NCBI GenBank assembly: GCA_937893605.1
Contig: CALBGG010000054.1
Coordinates: 1-5,446, forward strand
DNA from: an uncultured Clostridia bacterium
GTDB lineage: Bacteria; Bacillota; Clostridia; Oscillospirales; Oscillospiraceae
Direction of reading: 5' to 3'
DNA: 5,446 nt
Both the position numbers and the translations under genes were made by a program. Positions 1 through 4,954 of this stretch are shown here, in pieces (positions within the stretch are counted from its first letter, which is position 1; the number at the start of each line of letters is the position of its first letter). The notes beneath the pieces were generated by a model. It saw only the letters and a list, made by a program, of their open reading frames with translations. It searched no databases and was not told the origin of the DNA.

Positions 1-1449
1 GGCAAGGGGCTGTATAAGTACACAATGGCCATTTCCCCGCTCGACTGTATGGGCTGCGGCGTCTGCGTGAACATCTGCCCCACCAAGTCGCTCAAGATGG
101 TCGGCCTCGAGAGCCAGGAAGACAAGCAGCCGGTATTCGACTACATGGTCTCCAGGGTCAGCGAGAAGCCCGAGGTCAAGAACGACACCGTTATCGGCAG
201 CCAGTTCAAGCAGCCGTACCTTGAGTTCTCCGGTTCCTGCGCAGGCTGTGCCGAGACCAGCTACGCGCGTCTCGTAACTCAGCTCTTCGGCGACCACATG
301 ATCATCTCCAACGCCACCGGCTGCAGCTCCATCTGGGGCGGACCGGCTGCTACCTCGCCTTACACCGTAAACAAGGAAGGCAAGGGTCCCTCCTGGGCAA
401 ACTCTCTGTTCGAGGATAACGCAGAGCACGGCCTCGGCCTTTACCTCGGTCAGAAGAAGATCCGCGACGATCTCAAAGCCAAGGTCGAGCAGCTTGTTGC
501 TCTTCCCGGCTGCTGCGCCGAGCTCAAGCAGGCCGCGCAGAACTGGCTGGATACCTACAGCGACAATGAAGCAAATCAGGAAGCCTCCAAGGCCTTTGTC
601 AAGGAGCTTGAAGAGGATATCCAGCCCATTGATGACAGCATTGCCTTCCTCGGCTCGGATAAGGCAAAGCAGATGCTCGGTGACAAGGCCGAGGGTATGC
701 TCAAAGATATGCAGCAGGCTAAGGCCGAGGGTGCAGTACACTGCACTTGCCCGGCATGCTCGCTGGCATCCGAGATACTCGCCCAGAAGGATTATCTCAA
801 CAAGAAGAGCTGCTGGATCTTCGGCGGCGACGGCTGGGCATATGACATCGGATTCGGCGGCGTCGACCACGTTATCGCTTCCGGCGAAGATGTAAATATC
901 TTTGTATTCGACACCGAGGTCTACTCCAACACCGGCGGTCAGGCCTCCAAGGCCTCCAACATCGGTCAGGTCGCACAGTTCGCGGCTGCCGGCAAGGAGA
1001 CGAAATCCAAGTCTCTGGCCGAAATGGCAATGACCTACGGATACGTCTACGTTGCGCAGATCGCAATGGGTGCAAACATGATCCAGACCCTCAAGGCCAT
1101 CAAGGAAGCGGAAGCTTATCCCGGCCCGTCCATCATTGTCGCCTACTCTCCCTGCGAGATGCACTCTATCAAGGGCGGCATGACCAACTGCCAGTCCGAG
1201 ATGAAGAAGGCTGTCGAGTGCGGCTACTGGAACCTCTTCCGCTACAATCCCGCGGCGGAAACCGGCAAGTTCACCCTCGACTCCAAGGCTCCTGCAGGCG
1301 GCTACCGTGAGTTCCTCATGAACGAGGCTCGCTACAACCGTCTGACACGTGAGTTCCCCGACCGTGCGGAGAATCTGTTCGAGCGCAATGAGGAAAATGC
1401 AAAGGCTCGCTACGAGCACCTGCAGCGTCTCGTCGAGATGTACAAGTAG
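1..1449 (+). CDS. nifJ: Pyruvate:ferredoxin (flavodoxin) oxidoreductase, C-terminal part (5' end outside window)
   Basis: Cytoplasmic enzyme that oxidatively decarboxylates pyruvate with CoA to acetyl-CoA and CO2, passing electrons to ferredoxin or flavodoxin. The frame is open from base 1, so 482 residues are visible; single-chain family members are about 1,170-1,190 residues, so roughly 700 lie upstream. An ATG at 25 is internal and not the real start. Visible residues 16-26 carry the second cysteine motif of the 2x[4Fe-4S] ferredoxin domain (C16, C19, C22, C26). The thiamine-diphosphate domain follows: C80 and C83 (CAGC), C108 (NATGC) and C385 (SPCEMHS) match the four ligands of the proximal cluster in this family. 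The cofactor motif runs from G276-D-G278 to N310 in YSNTGGQ. C248, C250 and C253 form an additional CxCxxC group just before that motif; its role is unknown to me. All expected catalytic landmarks in this part are intact. The family call is very secure; the symbol could equally be por. Confidence 0.97.
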   Translation, partial: GKGLYKYTMAISPLDCMGCGVCVNICPTKSLKMVGLESQEDKQPVFDYMVSRVSEKPEVKNDTVIGSQFKQPYLEFSGSCAGCAETSYARLVTQLFGDHMIISNATGCSSIWGGPAATSPYTVNKEGKGPSWANSLFEDNAEHGLGLYLGQKKIRDDLKAKVEQLVALPGCCAELKQAAQNWLDTYSDNEANQEASKAFVKELEEDIQPIDDSIAFLGSDKAKQMLGDKAEGMLKDMQQAKAEGAVHCTCPACSLASEILAQKDYLNKKSCWIFGGDGWAYDIGFGGVDHVIASGEDVNIFVFDTEVYSNTGGQASKASNIGQVAQFAAAGKETKSKSLAEMAMTYGYVYVAQIAMGANMIQTLKAIKEAEAYPGPSIIVAYSPCEMHSIKGGMTNCQSEMKKAVECGYWNLFRYNPAAETGKFTLDSKAPAGGYREFLMNEARYNRLTREFPDRAENLFERNEENAKARYEHLQRLVEMYK

Positions 1450-1459
1450 TCTGAAAATC

Positions 1460-1496
1460 AAAATGCACAGTGTCTTTCGGCACTGTGCATTTTCTT
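1460..1496 (+). terminator. Intrinsic terminator of the oxidoreductase gene
   Basis: A perfect 13-bp inverted repeat (1460-1472 with 1481-1493, core TGCACAGTG/CACTGTGCA) with an 8-base loop is followed by a T-rich run (TTTTCTT). It begins 11 bases after the TAG stop, as expected for the end of this transcription unit. Its T-rich tail overlaps the -35 element proposed for the next gene. Confidence 0.93.
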
Positions 1497-1524
1497 GACT
1501 TATGGTGTACAATATGAGTATATC
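1495..1524 (+). promoter_or_regulatory. Candidate promoter for the flavodoxin-family gene
   Basis: TTGACT at 1495-1500 is a good -35 box. At 17-18 bases downstream lie GTATAT (1518-1523) or TATATC (1519-1524) as a moderate -10. Start of transcription would be near 1531, giving a leader of only about 15 bases. TACAAT at 1508-1513 is a better -10 match but has no convincing -35 box at the right distance. The terminator just upstream makes a separate promoter necessary, which supports there being one here, though the exact boxes are uncertain. Confidence 0.45.
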
Positions 1525-1530
1525 AATATT

Positions 1531-1536
1531 AAGGAG
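1531..1536 (+). promoter_or_regulatory. Ribosome binding site that fixes the flavodoxin start at 1545
   Basis: AAGGAG lies 8 bases before the ATG at 1545. An in-frame GTG at 1536 would extend the protein by three residues, but it overlaps the AAGGAG itself, so it cannot be the start served by this site. Confidence 0.85.
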
Positions 1537-1544
1537 TGATAATT

Positions 1545-2015
1545 ATGGATAAAAGCCTGGTCGCATACTTTTCTCCCACCGGCACGACAAAGGCTTTGGC
1601 ACAGACGCTTGCCGAGGCTGTGGGCGCTGATCTGTTCGAGATAGTTCCCGAAATCCCATATAAGCACGCCGATCTCAACTGGATGGATAAGAAATCGCGT
1701 TCAACTGTCGAAATGAACGATCCCTCCGCACGTCCTGCCATAGCAAAAATGCCGGATGTCGGCGCTTATGACAGGATATACATCGGATTCCCGATCTGGT
1801 GGTACGTTGCGCCGAGGATAATAAACACCTTCCTCGAGGGCTGTACGCTCGACGGCAAGACCGTCATCCCCTTTGCCACATCCGGCGGCAGCGGCATGGG
1901 CAAGACCAATTCCGTTTTAAAGCCCAGCTGCTGCGGCGCAAAGCTCGTTGAGGGCAAGGTGTTCAGAAAAAACGCCTCCAAGGCGGATCTCGCCGCGTGG
2001 GCGGAGAGCGTTTGA
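1545..2015 (+). CDS. Flavodoxin-family protein (Flavodoxin_4 type)
   Basis: A 156-residue FMN-binding electron carrier or small flavoprotein oxidoreductase, expected in the cytoplasm. The N-terminal phosphate-binding loop is S10-P-T-G-T-T15 after a hydrophobic strand (LVAYF). The segment with NDPSARP (58-64), then GFPIWWYVAPR (81-91) and TSGGSGM (112-118), matches the Flavodoxin_4 family, where these loops surround the isoalloxazine ring and strand 4. Length is normal for the family. The start at 1545 is chosen because of its AAGGAG site. It follows the oxidoreductase by about 95 bases, across a terminator, with its own candidate promoter. The neighbour suggests a possible electron-transfer link, but many members of this family are NAD(P)H-dependent quinone or nitro reductases rather than ferredoxin substitutes, so the physiological partner is not established. 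A cysteine pair at 129-130 is a minor oddity. Confidence 0.92.
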   Translation: MDKSLVAYFSPTGTTKALAQTLAEAVGADLFEIVPEIPYKHADLNWMDKKSRSTVEMNDPSARPAIAKMPDVGAYDRIYIGFPIWWYVAPRIINTFLEGCTLDGKTVIPFATSGGSGMGKTNSVLKPSCCGAKLVEGKVFRKNASKADLAAWAESV

Positions 2016-2033
2016 TAAGGAACACAGCAAAGA

Positions 2034-2064
2034 ACGGCAGCCGAAAAGTTCGGCTGCCGTTTCA
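2034..2064. terminator. Shared convergent terminator between flavodoxin and tautomerase genes
   Basis: A perfect 12-bp inverted repeat (2034-2045 with 2049-2060, core GGCAGCCGAA/TTCGGCTGCC) has a 3-base loop. On the plus strand it is followed by TTTC and an A/T-rich stretch; on the minus strand by TCTTTG. It starts 18 bases after the flavodoxin stop and lies 7 bases past the tautomerase stop, so it can serve both converging transcripts. The U-tracts are modest on both sides, so efficiency may be incomplete. Confidence 0.8.
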
Positions 2065-2067
2065 AAT

Positions 2068-2433
2068 TTATTTTGTCGGATTCTCGGAACGCGTTTCGCC
2101 GCCGAGCATTGCACTTGCAAGCGGGATATCATTAAATATAATAACTATCTCCTGCCTGTATTCCTCTCCGCAGACCTTGGCAAGCTTATCTGTCATTGCG
2201 GCCATAATGGGCTTTTTGACCTCATCGGTGCGATCTGGCATCATCGTCCAGTCTATAAGCACTGTCGGAGCAAGCTTACGCACATTTTCTTTATCCATTT
2301 CATGTATGTATACATAAATGTTCTTGGAGAGGGTCGATGTGTTGGCGCATATCTGCTCAGCAAAATATTCCATGAGATCGGCTTTTACGTCAGCCGGCAG
2401 TTTTTTGGTTACGGTTACATGAATGATGGGCAT
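2068..2433 (-). CDS. Tautomerase-superfamily protein, apparently two fused 4-oxalocrotonate tautomerase units
   Basis: A 121-residue protein beginning Met-Pro-Ile-Ile. In the tautomerase superfamily the initiator Met is removed and the exposed N-terminal proline is the general base for keto-enol tautomerisation; Pro2 fits that role. Residues about 2-55 form one beta-alpha-beta unit. Residues about 57-114 resemble a second complete unit: strand TVLIDWTM, then the D-R-T-D-E motif at 67-71 that resembles the R-(S/T)-D-E start of the helix in small 4-OT enzymes, and the closing G-G-E at 111-113. The second unit lacks a proline at its start. The first unit has K10-K11 where the canonical enzyme carries an arginine, so substrate binding may differ. 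Substrate unknown. AAAGGAG (2441-2447) lies 7 bases before the ATG, supporting this start. It appears to be a single-gene unit with its own upstream promoter. Confidence 0.85.
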   Translation of the reverse strand: MPIIHVTVTKKLPADVKADLMEYFAEQICANTSTLSKNIYVYIHEMDKENVRKLAPTVLIDWTMMPDRTDEVKKPIMAAMTDKLAKVCGEEYRQEIVIIFNDIPLASAMLGGETRSENPTK

Positions 2434-2480
2434 AACATTGCTCCTTTATCAAGTTTTTCGCTCAAAGTTTTGCGCGATGA

Positions 2481-2493
2481 TGATATAATATCA
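2481..2493. repeat. 13-base A/T-rich palindrome over the -10 region
   Basis: TGATATAATATCA reads the same on both strands apart from its central base. It covers the TATTAT -10 box of the tautomerase promoter, a place where a repressor could act. A/T-rich palindromes of this size arise easily by chance, so an operator role is only a possibility. Confidence 0.3.
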
Positions 2494-2523
2494 CTTATTA
2501 TATGCCATTGTCAACATTGTCAA
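2485..2523 (-). promoter_or_regulatory. Promoter region of the tautomerase gene, two overlapping candidates
   Basis: Reading the minus strand, TTGACA occurs twice, at 2523-2518 and 2514-2509. The second pairs with TATTAT at 2490-2485 (18-base spacer); the first pairs with TATAAT at 2502-2497 (15-base spacer). The 18-base arrangement has the better geometry, the other has the perfect -10. Both point at the tautomerase start about 50-65 bases downstream. Confidence 0.7.
2506..2523. repeat. Tandem 9-base repeat that duplicates a -35 box
   Basis: CATTGTCAA is present twice back to back. On the minus strand each copy is TTGACAATG and so supplies a consensus -35 hexamer for the tautomerase promoter region. 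Confidence 0.85.
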
Positions 2524-2553
2524 TTATGTTAAAATAGATTTAAGCTATGATGC

Positions 2554-2583
2554 AAAAAGCCCTCCGGCTCGTCCGGAGGGCTT
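2554..2583 (-). terminator. Intrinsic terminator of the DUF554-EamA operon
   Basis: An 11-bp perfect, GC-rich inverted repeat (2573-2583 with 2557-2567, core GCCCTCCGG) with a 5-base loop is followed on the minus strand by a run of T (complement of AAAAA at 2554-2558, partly in the stem). It starts 3 bases after the stop of the EamA gene. Confidence 0.92.
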
Positions 2584-2586
2584 AAG

Positions 2587-3474
2587 TTAAACGTGCTGCT
2601 TTTTACCGAGTCTGACATTCAGAAGAACAATGGCAGACAGAACGAGTATGATACCAGCCGCGCTCATCGGCGTGAGCGCTTCATTGTATATGACAACGCC
2701 GACTATCGTTGCAACGACCGGCTCGATCGAGGCCATTATCGACGCCTTGCCGTTTTCAAGCCCTTCAAGTCCATGCGTGTAGAGAAGATACGGCAAGAAG
2801 CATGTAACGAGTCCAGTCGCAAAGGCAAAGCCGAAATTCGGTGCGGTCCGAGTTATTATATCAAGATACTCGGTTCCGCCGATTATAGTAGCGCCGGCAG
2901 CGGCAAGCAGGCAGGAGTAGAAGTTTATCGTCAGGCTCGAATATCCGCGGTTAAGCGCAAAGCGGCTGAAGATGCTGTAAAGCGCATAGCACACTCCGCC
3001 GGTAAGGCCGAGCGCCAGTCCTATAGGTGTTATCTTTGCTGCGCCCCCGCCAATGCCCGAAACGAGACAGCAGCCGGCAAAAGCCAGCACCATTGCAATG
3101 AGCTTCTGACCCGTAAGCTTTTCCTTAAACAGCAGCGCCGAAAACAGGATGACAAAGCACGGCGCGGTATAAAGGAGTATTGCGGCCGCCGAAAGGCTCA
3201 TGTAGTCCATAGCCTTAAAATAGCACACGCCGAAGATGAGCAGCGAAACGACTCCGCTTCCGATGAATACCCATGCGTCCTTTATGCGTATTCTAAACGC
3301 CTTGCGGTCGCTTACGATGAGCACGATTCCGAAAAGCGCGGCGGCAAAAATGCACCTGACCGATATGCAGCTTATAGCCGATACGCCCATCGTATCGAGC
3401 GTGCGGCGGAAAAAGCCCATGAAGCCCCACAGTGCCCCGGCAAGGATCACGCTTACGGCATATTTGTTTTTCAT
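2587..3474 (-). CDS. EamA/DMT-family membrane transporter
   Basis: A 295-residue inner-membrane protein of the drug/metabolite transporter superfamily, whose members export or import amino acids, metabolites or drugs; the substrate cannot be told from sequence. Ten hydrophobic segments can be seen, at roughly 6-22, 33-55, 68-88, 93-115, 122-141, 148-168, 180-199, 213-235, 244-264 and 269-288, i.e. two five-helix EamA repeats. ALWGFMGFFRR near the N-terminus and A-S-I-E-P-V-V (248-254) in the second repeat are typical EamA landmarks; the acidic residue followed by proline is well conserved in the family. A longer start at 3495 (seven extra residues) is possible but runs through the AGGAGG ribosome site, so 3474 is chosen. 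The start overlaps the stop of the upstream DUF554 gene by one base, so the two are one operon and probably translationally coupled. Confidence 0.93.
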   Translation of the reverse strand: MKNKYAVSVILAGALWGFMGFFRRTLDTMGVSAISCISVRCIFAAALFGIVLIVSDRKAFRIRIKDAWVFIGSGVVSLLIFGVCYFKAMDYMSLSAAAILLYTAPCFVILFSALLFKEKLTGQKLIAMVLAFAGCCLVSGIGGGAAKITPIGLALGLTGGVCYALYSIFSRFALNRGYSSLTINFYSCLLAAAGATIIGGTEYLDIITRTAPNFGFAFATGLVTCFLPYLLYTHGLEGLENGKASIMASIEPVVATIVGVVIYNEALTPMSAAGIILVLSAIVLLNVRLGKKQHV

Positions 3475-4184
3475 CAGGCCAAACCTCCTATCCACGAGGC
3501 CAGCGGCACATAGATAACCGGCAGTATGATCGCCGGAAGCAGGTTCGGAACATTGACCTTGCGGTCTGTAACGCCGATCATGTTAAGACCCATACCTATA
3601 AATATCGCACCGCCGACCGCACTCATCTCCGTTATGACCTCTGCGCCGAGGAACGGCGAAAGTGCGCCGGCAAGCAAAATAAGAAAGCCTTCCCAAATAA
3701 ACACCGGAACGAGCGACAGCGTAACTCCCACGCCCATTGCAGCCGACATCGCAGCGGCCGCTACGGCGTCGATTACCGTCTTGGTATACAGCACGCTGTA
3801 GTTTCCGCGTAATCCGGCGTCGAGCGAGCCCATTATCGCCATGGCTCCGACCGTGAACATTACCGACGCGCTTATAACTCCGTCGGCAAAGCGGCCCTCG
3901 GCAAACTTTTTGCCCTCAAACAGCTTTGCGACCCTGACGCCCATACCGTCTATGAACTCGTCGATCTTAAGAGCCTGTCCGATTATCGCGCCTATGGCGA
4001 GGCACAGGACAAGGCACATGGTGTTTGAAGAGCCGACTATGCCCTGCACTCCGACCGAAACGACAACGAGTCCCATCGCGGTCATAAGGCAGTCTACGAG
4101 CTTGTGATTTATCTTTGTTCTCAGCAGCGTTCCGGCAGTTCCGCCGATAAGTATGCCCAAAGCGTTAACTATTGCAGCGATCAT
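3474..4184 (-). CDS. DUF554-family membrane protein (YdfK/YqgA-like)
   Basis: A 236-residue integral membrane protein recognised as DUF554 by its N-terminus (a hydrophobic segment ending in LGILIGGTAGTLLR), the G-L-x-V-x-x-x-G-V-Q-G region at 38-48 and the D-A-x-A-A-A-A-M-S-A-A-M-G-V-G run around 139-153. About seven to eight hydrophobic stretches are visible (1-21, 31-50, 55-71, 102-122, 136-176 as a long pair, 187-205, 213-232). Related proteins are usually annotated as uncharacterised, possible transport proteins; no substrate is known to me. AGAAGG (4192-4197) lies 7 bases before the ATG, and a good promoter is just upstream. First gene of a two-gene operon; its TGA shares a base with the ATG of the EamA transporter. 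Length is normal for the family. Confidence 0.92.
   Translation of the reverse strand: MIAAIVNALGILIGGTAGTLLRTKINHKLVDCLMTAMGLVVVSVGVQGIVGSSNTMCLVLCLAIGAIIGQALKIDEFIDGMGVRVAKLFEGKKFAEGRFADGVISASVMFTVGAMAIMGSLDAGLRGNYSVLYTKTVIDAVAAAAMSAAMGVGVTLSLVPVFIWEGFLILLAGALSPFLGAEVITEMSAVGGAIFIGMGLNMIGVTDRKVNVPNLLPAIILPVIYVPLASWIGGLA
3484..3489 (-). promoter_or_regulatory. Ribosome binding site of the EamA transporter, inside the DUF554 coding region
   Basis: AGGAGG on the minus strand lies 9 bases before the ATG at 3474 and within the last codons of the DUF554 gene. It settles the start at 3474 over the in-frame upstream ATG at 3495. Confidence 0.85.
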
Positions 4185-4225
4185 ACGATAACCTTCTCTT
4201 ATAAATATATGAACACAACGAGCCT

Positions 4226-4254
4226 ATTTTAATTACTTCATTTTCAATAGTCAA
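4226..4254 (-). promoter_or_regulatory. Promoter of the DUF554-EamA operon
   Basis: On the minus strand TTGACT (4254-4249) and TAAAAT (4231-4226) are separated by exactly 17 bases. The predicted transcript start near 4219 gives a leader of about 35 bases before the ATG at 4184. Confidence 0.75.
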
Positions 4255-4270
4255 CACCTATTTTATATGA

Positions 4271-4300
4271 TTGACAAGAAAACGAATGGTGTGCTATTAT
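4271..4300 (+). promoter_or_regulatory. Promoter of tRNA-Leu
   Basis: TTGACA (4271-4276) is followed after 18 bases by TATTAT (4295-4300), with a TGC extended -10 element directly before it (4292-4294). Transcription would start near 4307, about 16 bases before the mature tRNA. It is divergent from the DUF554 promoter, with 16 bases between the two -35 boxes. Confidence 0.85.
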
Positions 4301-4322
4301 TGCAAATGTTAAACGAATATCT

Positions 4323-4406
4323 GCGGGTATGATGGAATTGGCAGACATGCGAGATTTAGGTTCTCGTGCTTACAGCGTGCAGGTTCGACCCCTGTTACCC
4401 GCACCA
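4323..4406 (+). tRNA. tRNA-Leu, anticodon UAG
   Basis: A complete class II tRNA. Acceptor stem GCGGGTA (4323-4329) pairs perfectly with TACCCGC (4396-4402); discriminator A and an encoded CCA follow (4403-4406). The anticodon stem is CGAGA/TCTCG (4350-4354, 4362-4366) around a seven-base loop TTTAGGT, giving anticodon TAG at 4357-4359, which reads CUA and probably other CUN leucine codons. A 12-base variable arm (4367-4378) with a GCT/AGC stem marks it as leucine type. The T arm is 4379-4395 with loop TTCGACC and one G-U pair. It stands alone with its own promoter and terminator. Confidence 0.97.
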
Positions 4407-4412
4407 CGACAC

Positions 4413-4446
4413 GCAGAGGCTTTGGTTCAAAGCCTCTGCATTTTTT
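4413..4446 (+). terminator. Intrinsic terminator after tRNA-Leu
   Basis: A perfect 12-bp inverted repeat (4413-4424 with 4428-4439, GCAGAGGCTTTG) with a 3-base loop is followed by A and six T. It starts 7 bases after the CCA end. Confidence 0.95.
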
Positions 4447-4466
4447 CACATCAAGCGGATAAATAT

Positions 4467-4646
4467 TCAATATTCCTCTTGGTGAAACCTATATTGTGTG
4501 TTTTGATCCATTATGTCAATATAATATTCGCTGCCCTTACCGCCGGGCGAAGGATCACGGGCGTGCGTGACTTTTCCATAGGTACGGCGCGGAGACACGC
4601 TATAAGGAATATCCTCGGGCGTTTTATTGTTTTTTAGGAATAACAA
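4467..4646 (-). CDS. Possible small open frame or remnant of a 3' gene end, unrecognised
   Basis: The minus strand is open from 4652 to a TGA at 4467-4469. It has no ATG near its 5' end; the only upstream initiator is TTG at 4646, giving 59 codons, and a weak AAGG lies 11 bases before it. The translation is hydrophilic and protein-like, with segments such as TPEDIPYSVSPRRTYGKV and SEYYIDIMDQ, and mixed codons similar to the neighbours. I do not recognise it. Alternatives: the 3' remnant of a longer gene whose 5' part has been lost to the adjacent aminotransferase fragment, or chance, since the complementary plus-strand frame is also open here. There is no T-tract terminator for it on the minus strand. 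Confidence 0.3.
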   Translation of the reverse strand: MLFLKNNKTPEDIPYSVSPRRTYGKVTHARDPSPGGKGSEYYIDIMDQNTQYRFHQEEY

Positions 4647-4886
4647 TGAAGATCAAGCCTTTGGAAGTTGAAGAGTGGATGAACTCCTAAGATGCTGGCG
4701 CAAAGTATAACATAGCCGAGACCTTCGTAAACTCGGCATCCCTCGATGAGTTTTTCGAGATAACCGGCACGGATAAGACCGCATTTCTTAACAGCCTTGC
4801 CGCACAGCGCCCGACATACGGGCATATCGAAGGAGGAGCTCCTCGGCGGGCTCGACGCCATGACGGAGTATCTGAGTTCACTGTGA
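4646..4886 (+). pseudogene. Degraded 5' fragment of a class I/II (PLP-dependent) aminotransferase gene
   Basis: From ATG 4646 (TAGGAA five bases before it) the frame reads MKIKPLEVEEWMNS and then a TAA at 4688-4690. Beyond the stop the same frame continues with KYNIAETFVNSASLDE and later QRPTYGHIEG, ending near 4834. This pattern, a start of the form MKIK-x-VE-x-WMN, then YNIAET followed by a position usually Cys, then R-L-TYG-x-IEG, is the N-terminus of fold-type I aminotransferases common in Clostridia. After IEG the coding phase jumps by one base; the shifted frame from 4836 reads ELLGGLDAMTEYLSSL to a TGA at 4884-4886. So there is one premature stop, one frameshift, and likely missense changes. 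Intact relatives are near 390 residues and the lysine-bearing catalytic part is entirely absent, so it cannot be functional as an aminotransferase. The last part, after the frameshift, may be a different piece joined by an internal deletion. The family call rests on remembered patterns. Confidence 0.7.
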
Positions 4887-4911
4887 GCGGCAAAGTTCGG
4901 AGACGGATTTG

Positions 4912-4954
4912 AAAACGCACAGACCTCAGGTAAAACCTGAGGCCTGTGCGTTTT
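4912..4954 (-). terminator. Intrinsic terminator of the XRE regulator gene, near-symmetric
   Basis: A 19-position stem (4912-4930 with 4936-4954, core GCACAG and CCTCAGG) with a 5-base loop. The single non-Watson-Crick position (4923/4943) is an A-C mismatch in a plus transcript but a G-U wobble in a minus transcript, so the hairpin is fully paired only on the minus strand. A-rich and T-rich flanks would give a U-tract either way. It overlaps the stop codon of the XRE gene and could also stop residual transcription through the plus-strand pseudogene. Confidence 0.88.

Noticed and set aside
1948..2532. Plus-strand open frame of 194 codons across the flavodoxin end, the terminator and the tautomerase gene
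   Set aside because: It crosses a terminator hairpin and lies antisense to a gene with a good ribosome site and family match; composition is not protein-like.
2593..3513. Long plus-strand open frame of 306 codons opposite the EamA transporter
   Set aside because: It is the antisense shadow of a clear ten-segment transporter gene; its translation is charged and low in hydrophobic structure, and it has no ribosome site.
4514..4525. TATAAT (plus, 4520-4525) and TTGACA (minus, 4519-4514) as promoters in the tRNA-pseudogene gap
   Set aside because: The plus -10 has no acceptable -35 box (best is TTGTGT at 20 bases) and the minus -35 pairs only with a poor CAATAT; both are likely chance in an A/T-rich patch.
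4329..4637. Plus-strand open frame of 102 codons starting in the tRNA-Leu gene
   Set aside because: Its start lies inside the tRNA acceptor/D-arm region and it runs through the tRNA terminator hairpin; no ribosome site and no recognisable protein.
4530..4645. Structured leader or riboswitch ahead of the aminotransferase remnant
   Set aside because: Short stems can be drawn (GCCC/GGGC at 4534-4549, AGGA/TCCT near 4604-4614) and a T-rich run follows, but no known riboswitch or T-box motif is recognisable and the stems are weak.
4323..4952. tRNA-Leu as an integration site for a mobile element
   Set aside because: I saw no repeat of the tRNA 3' end downstream in the window and no integrase; the decayed fragments can be explained by ordinary deletion.
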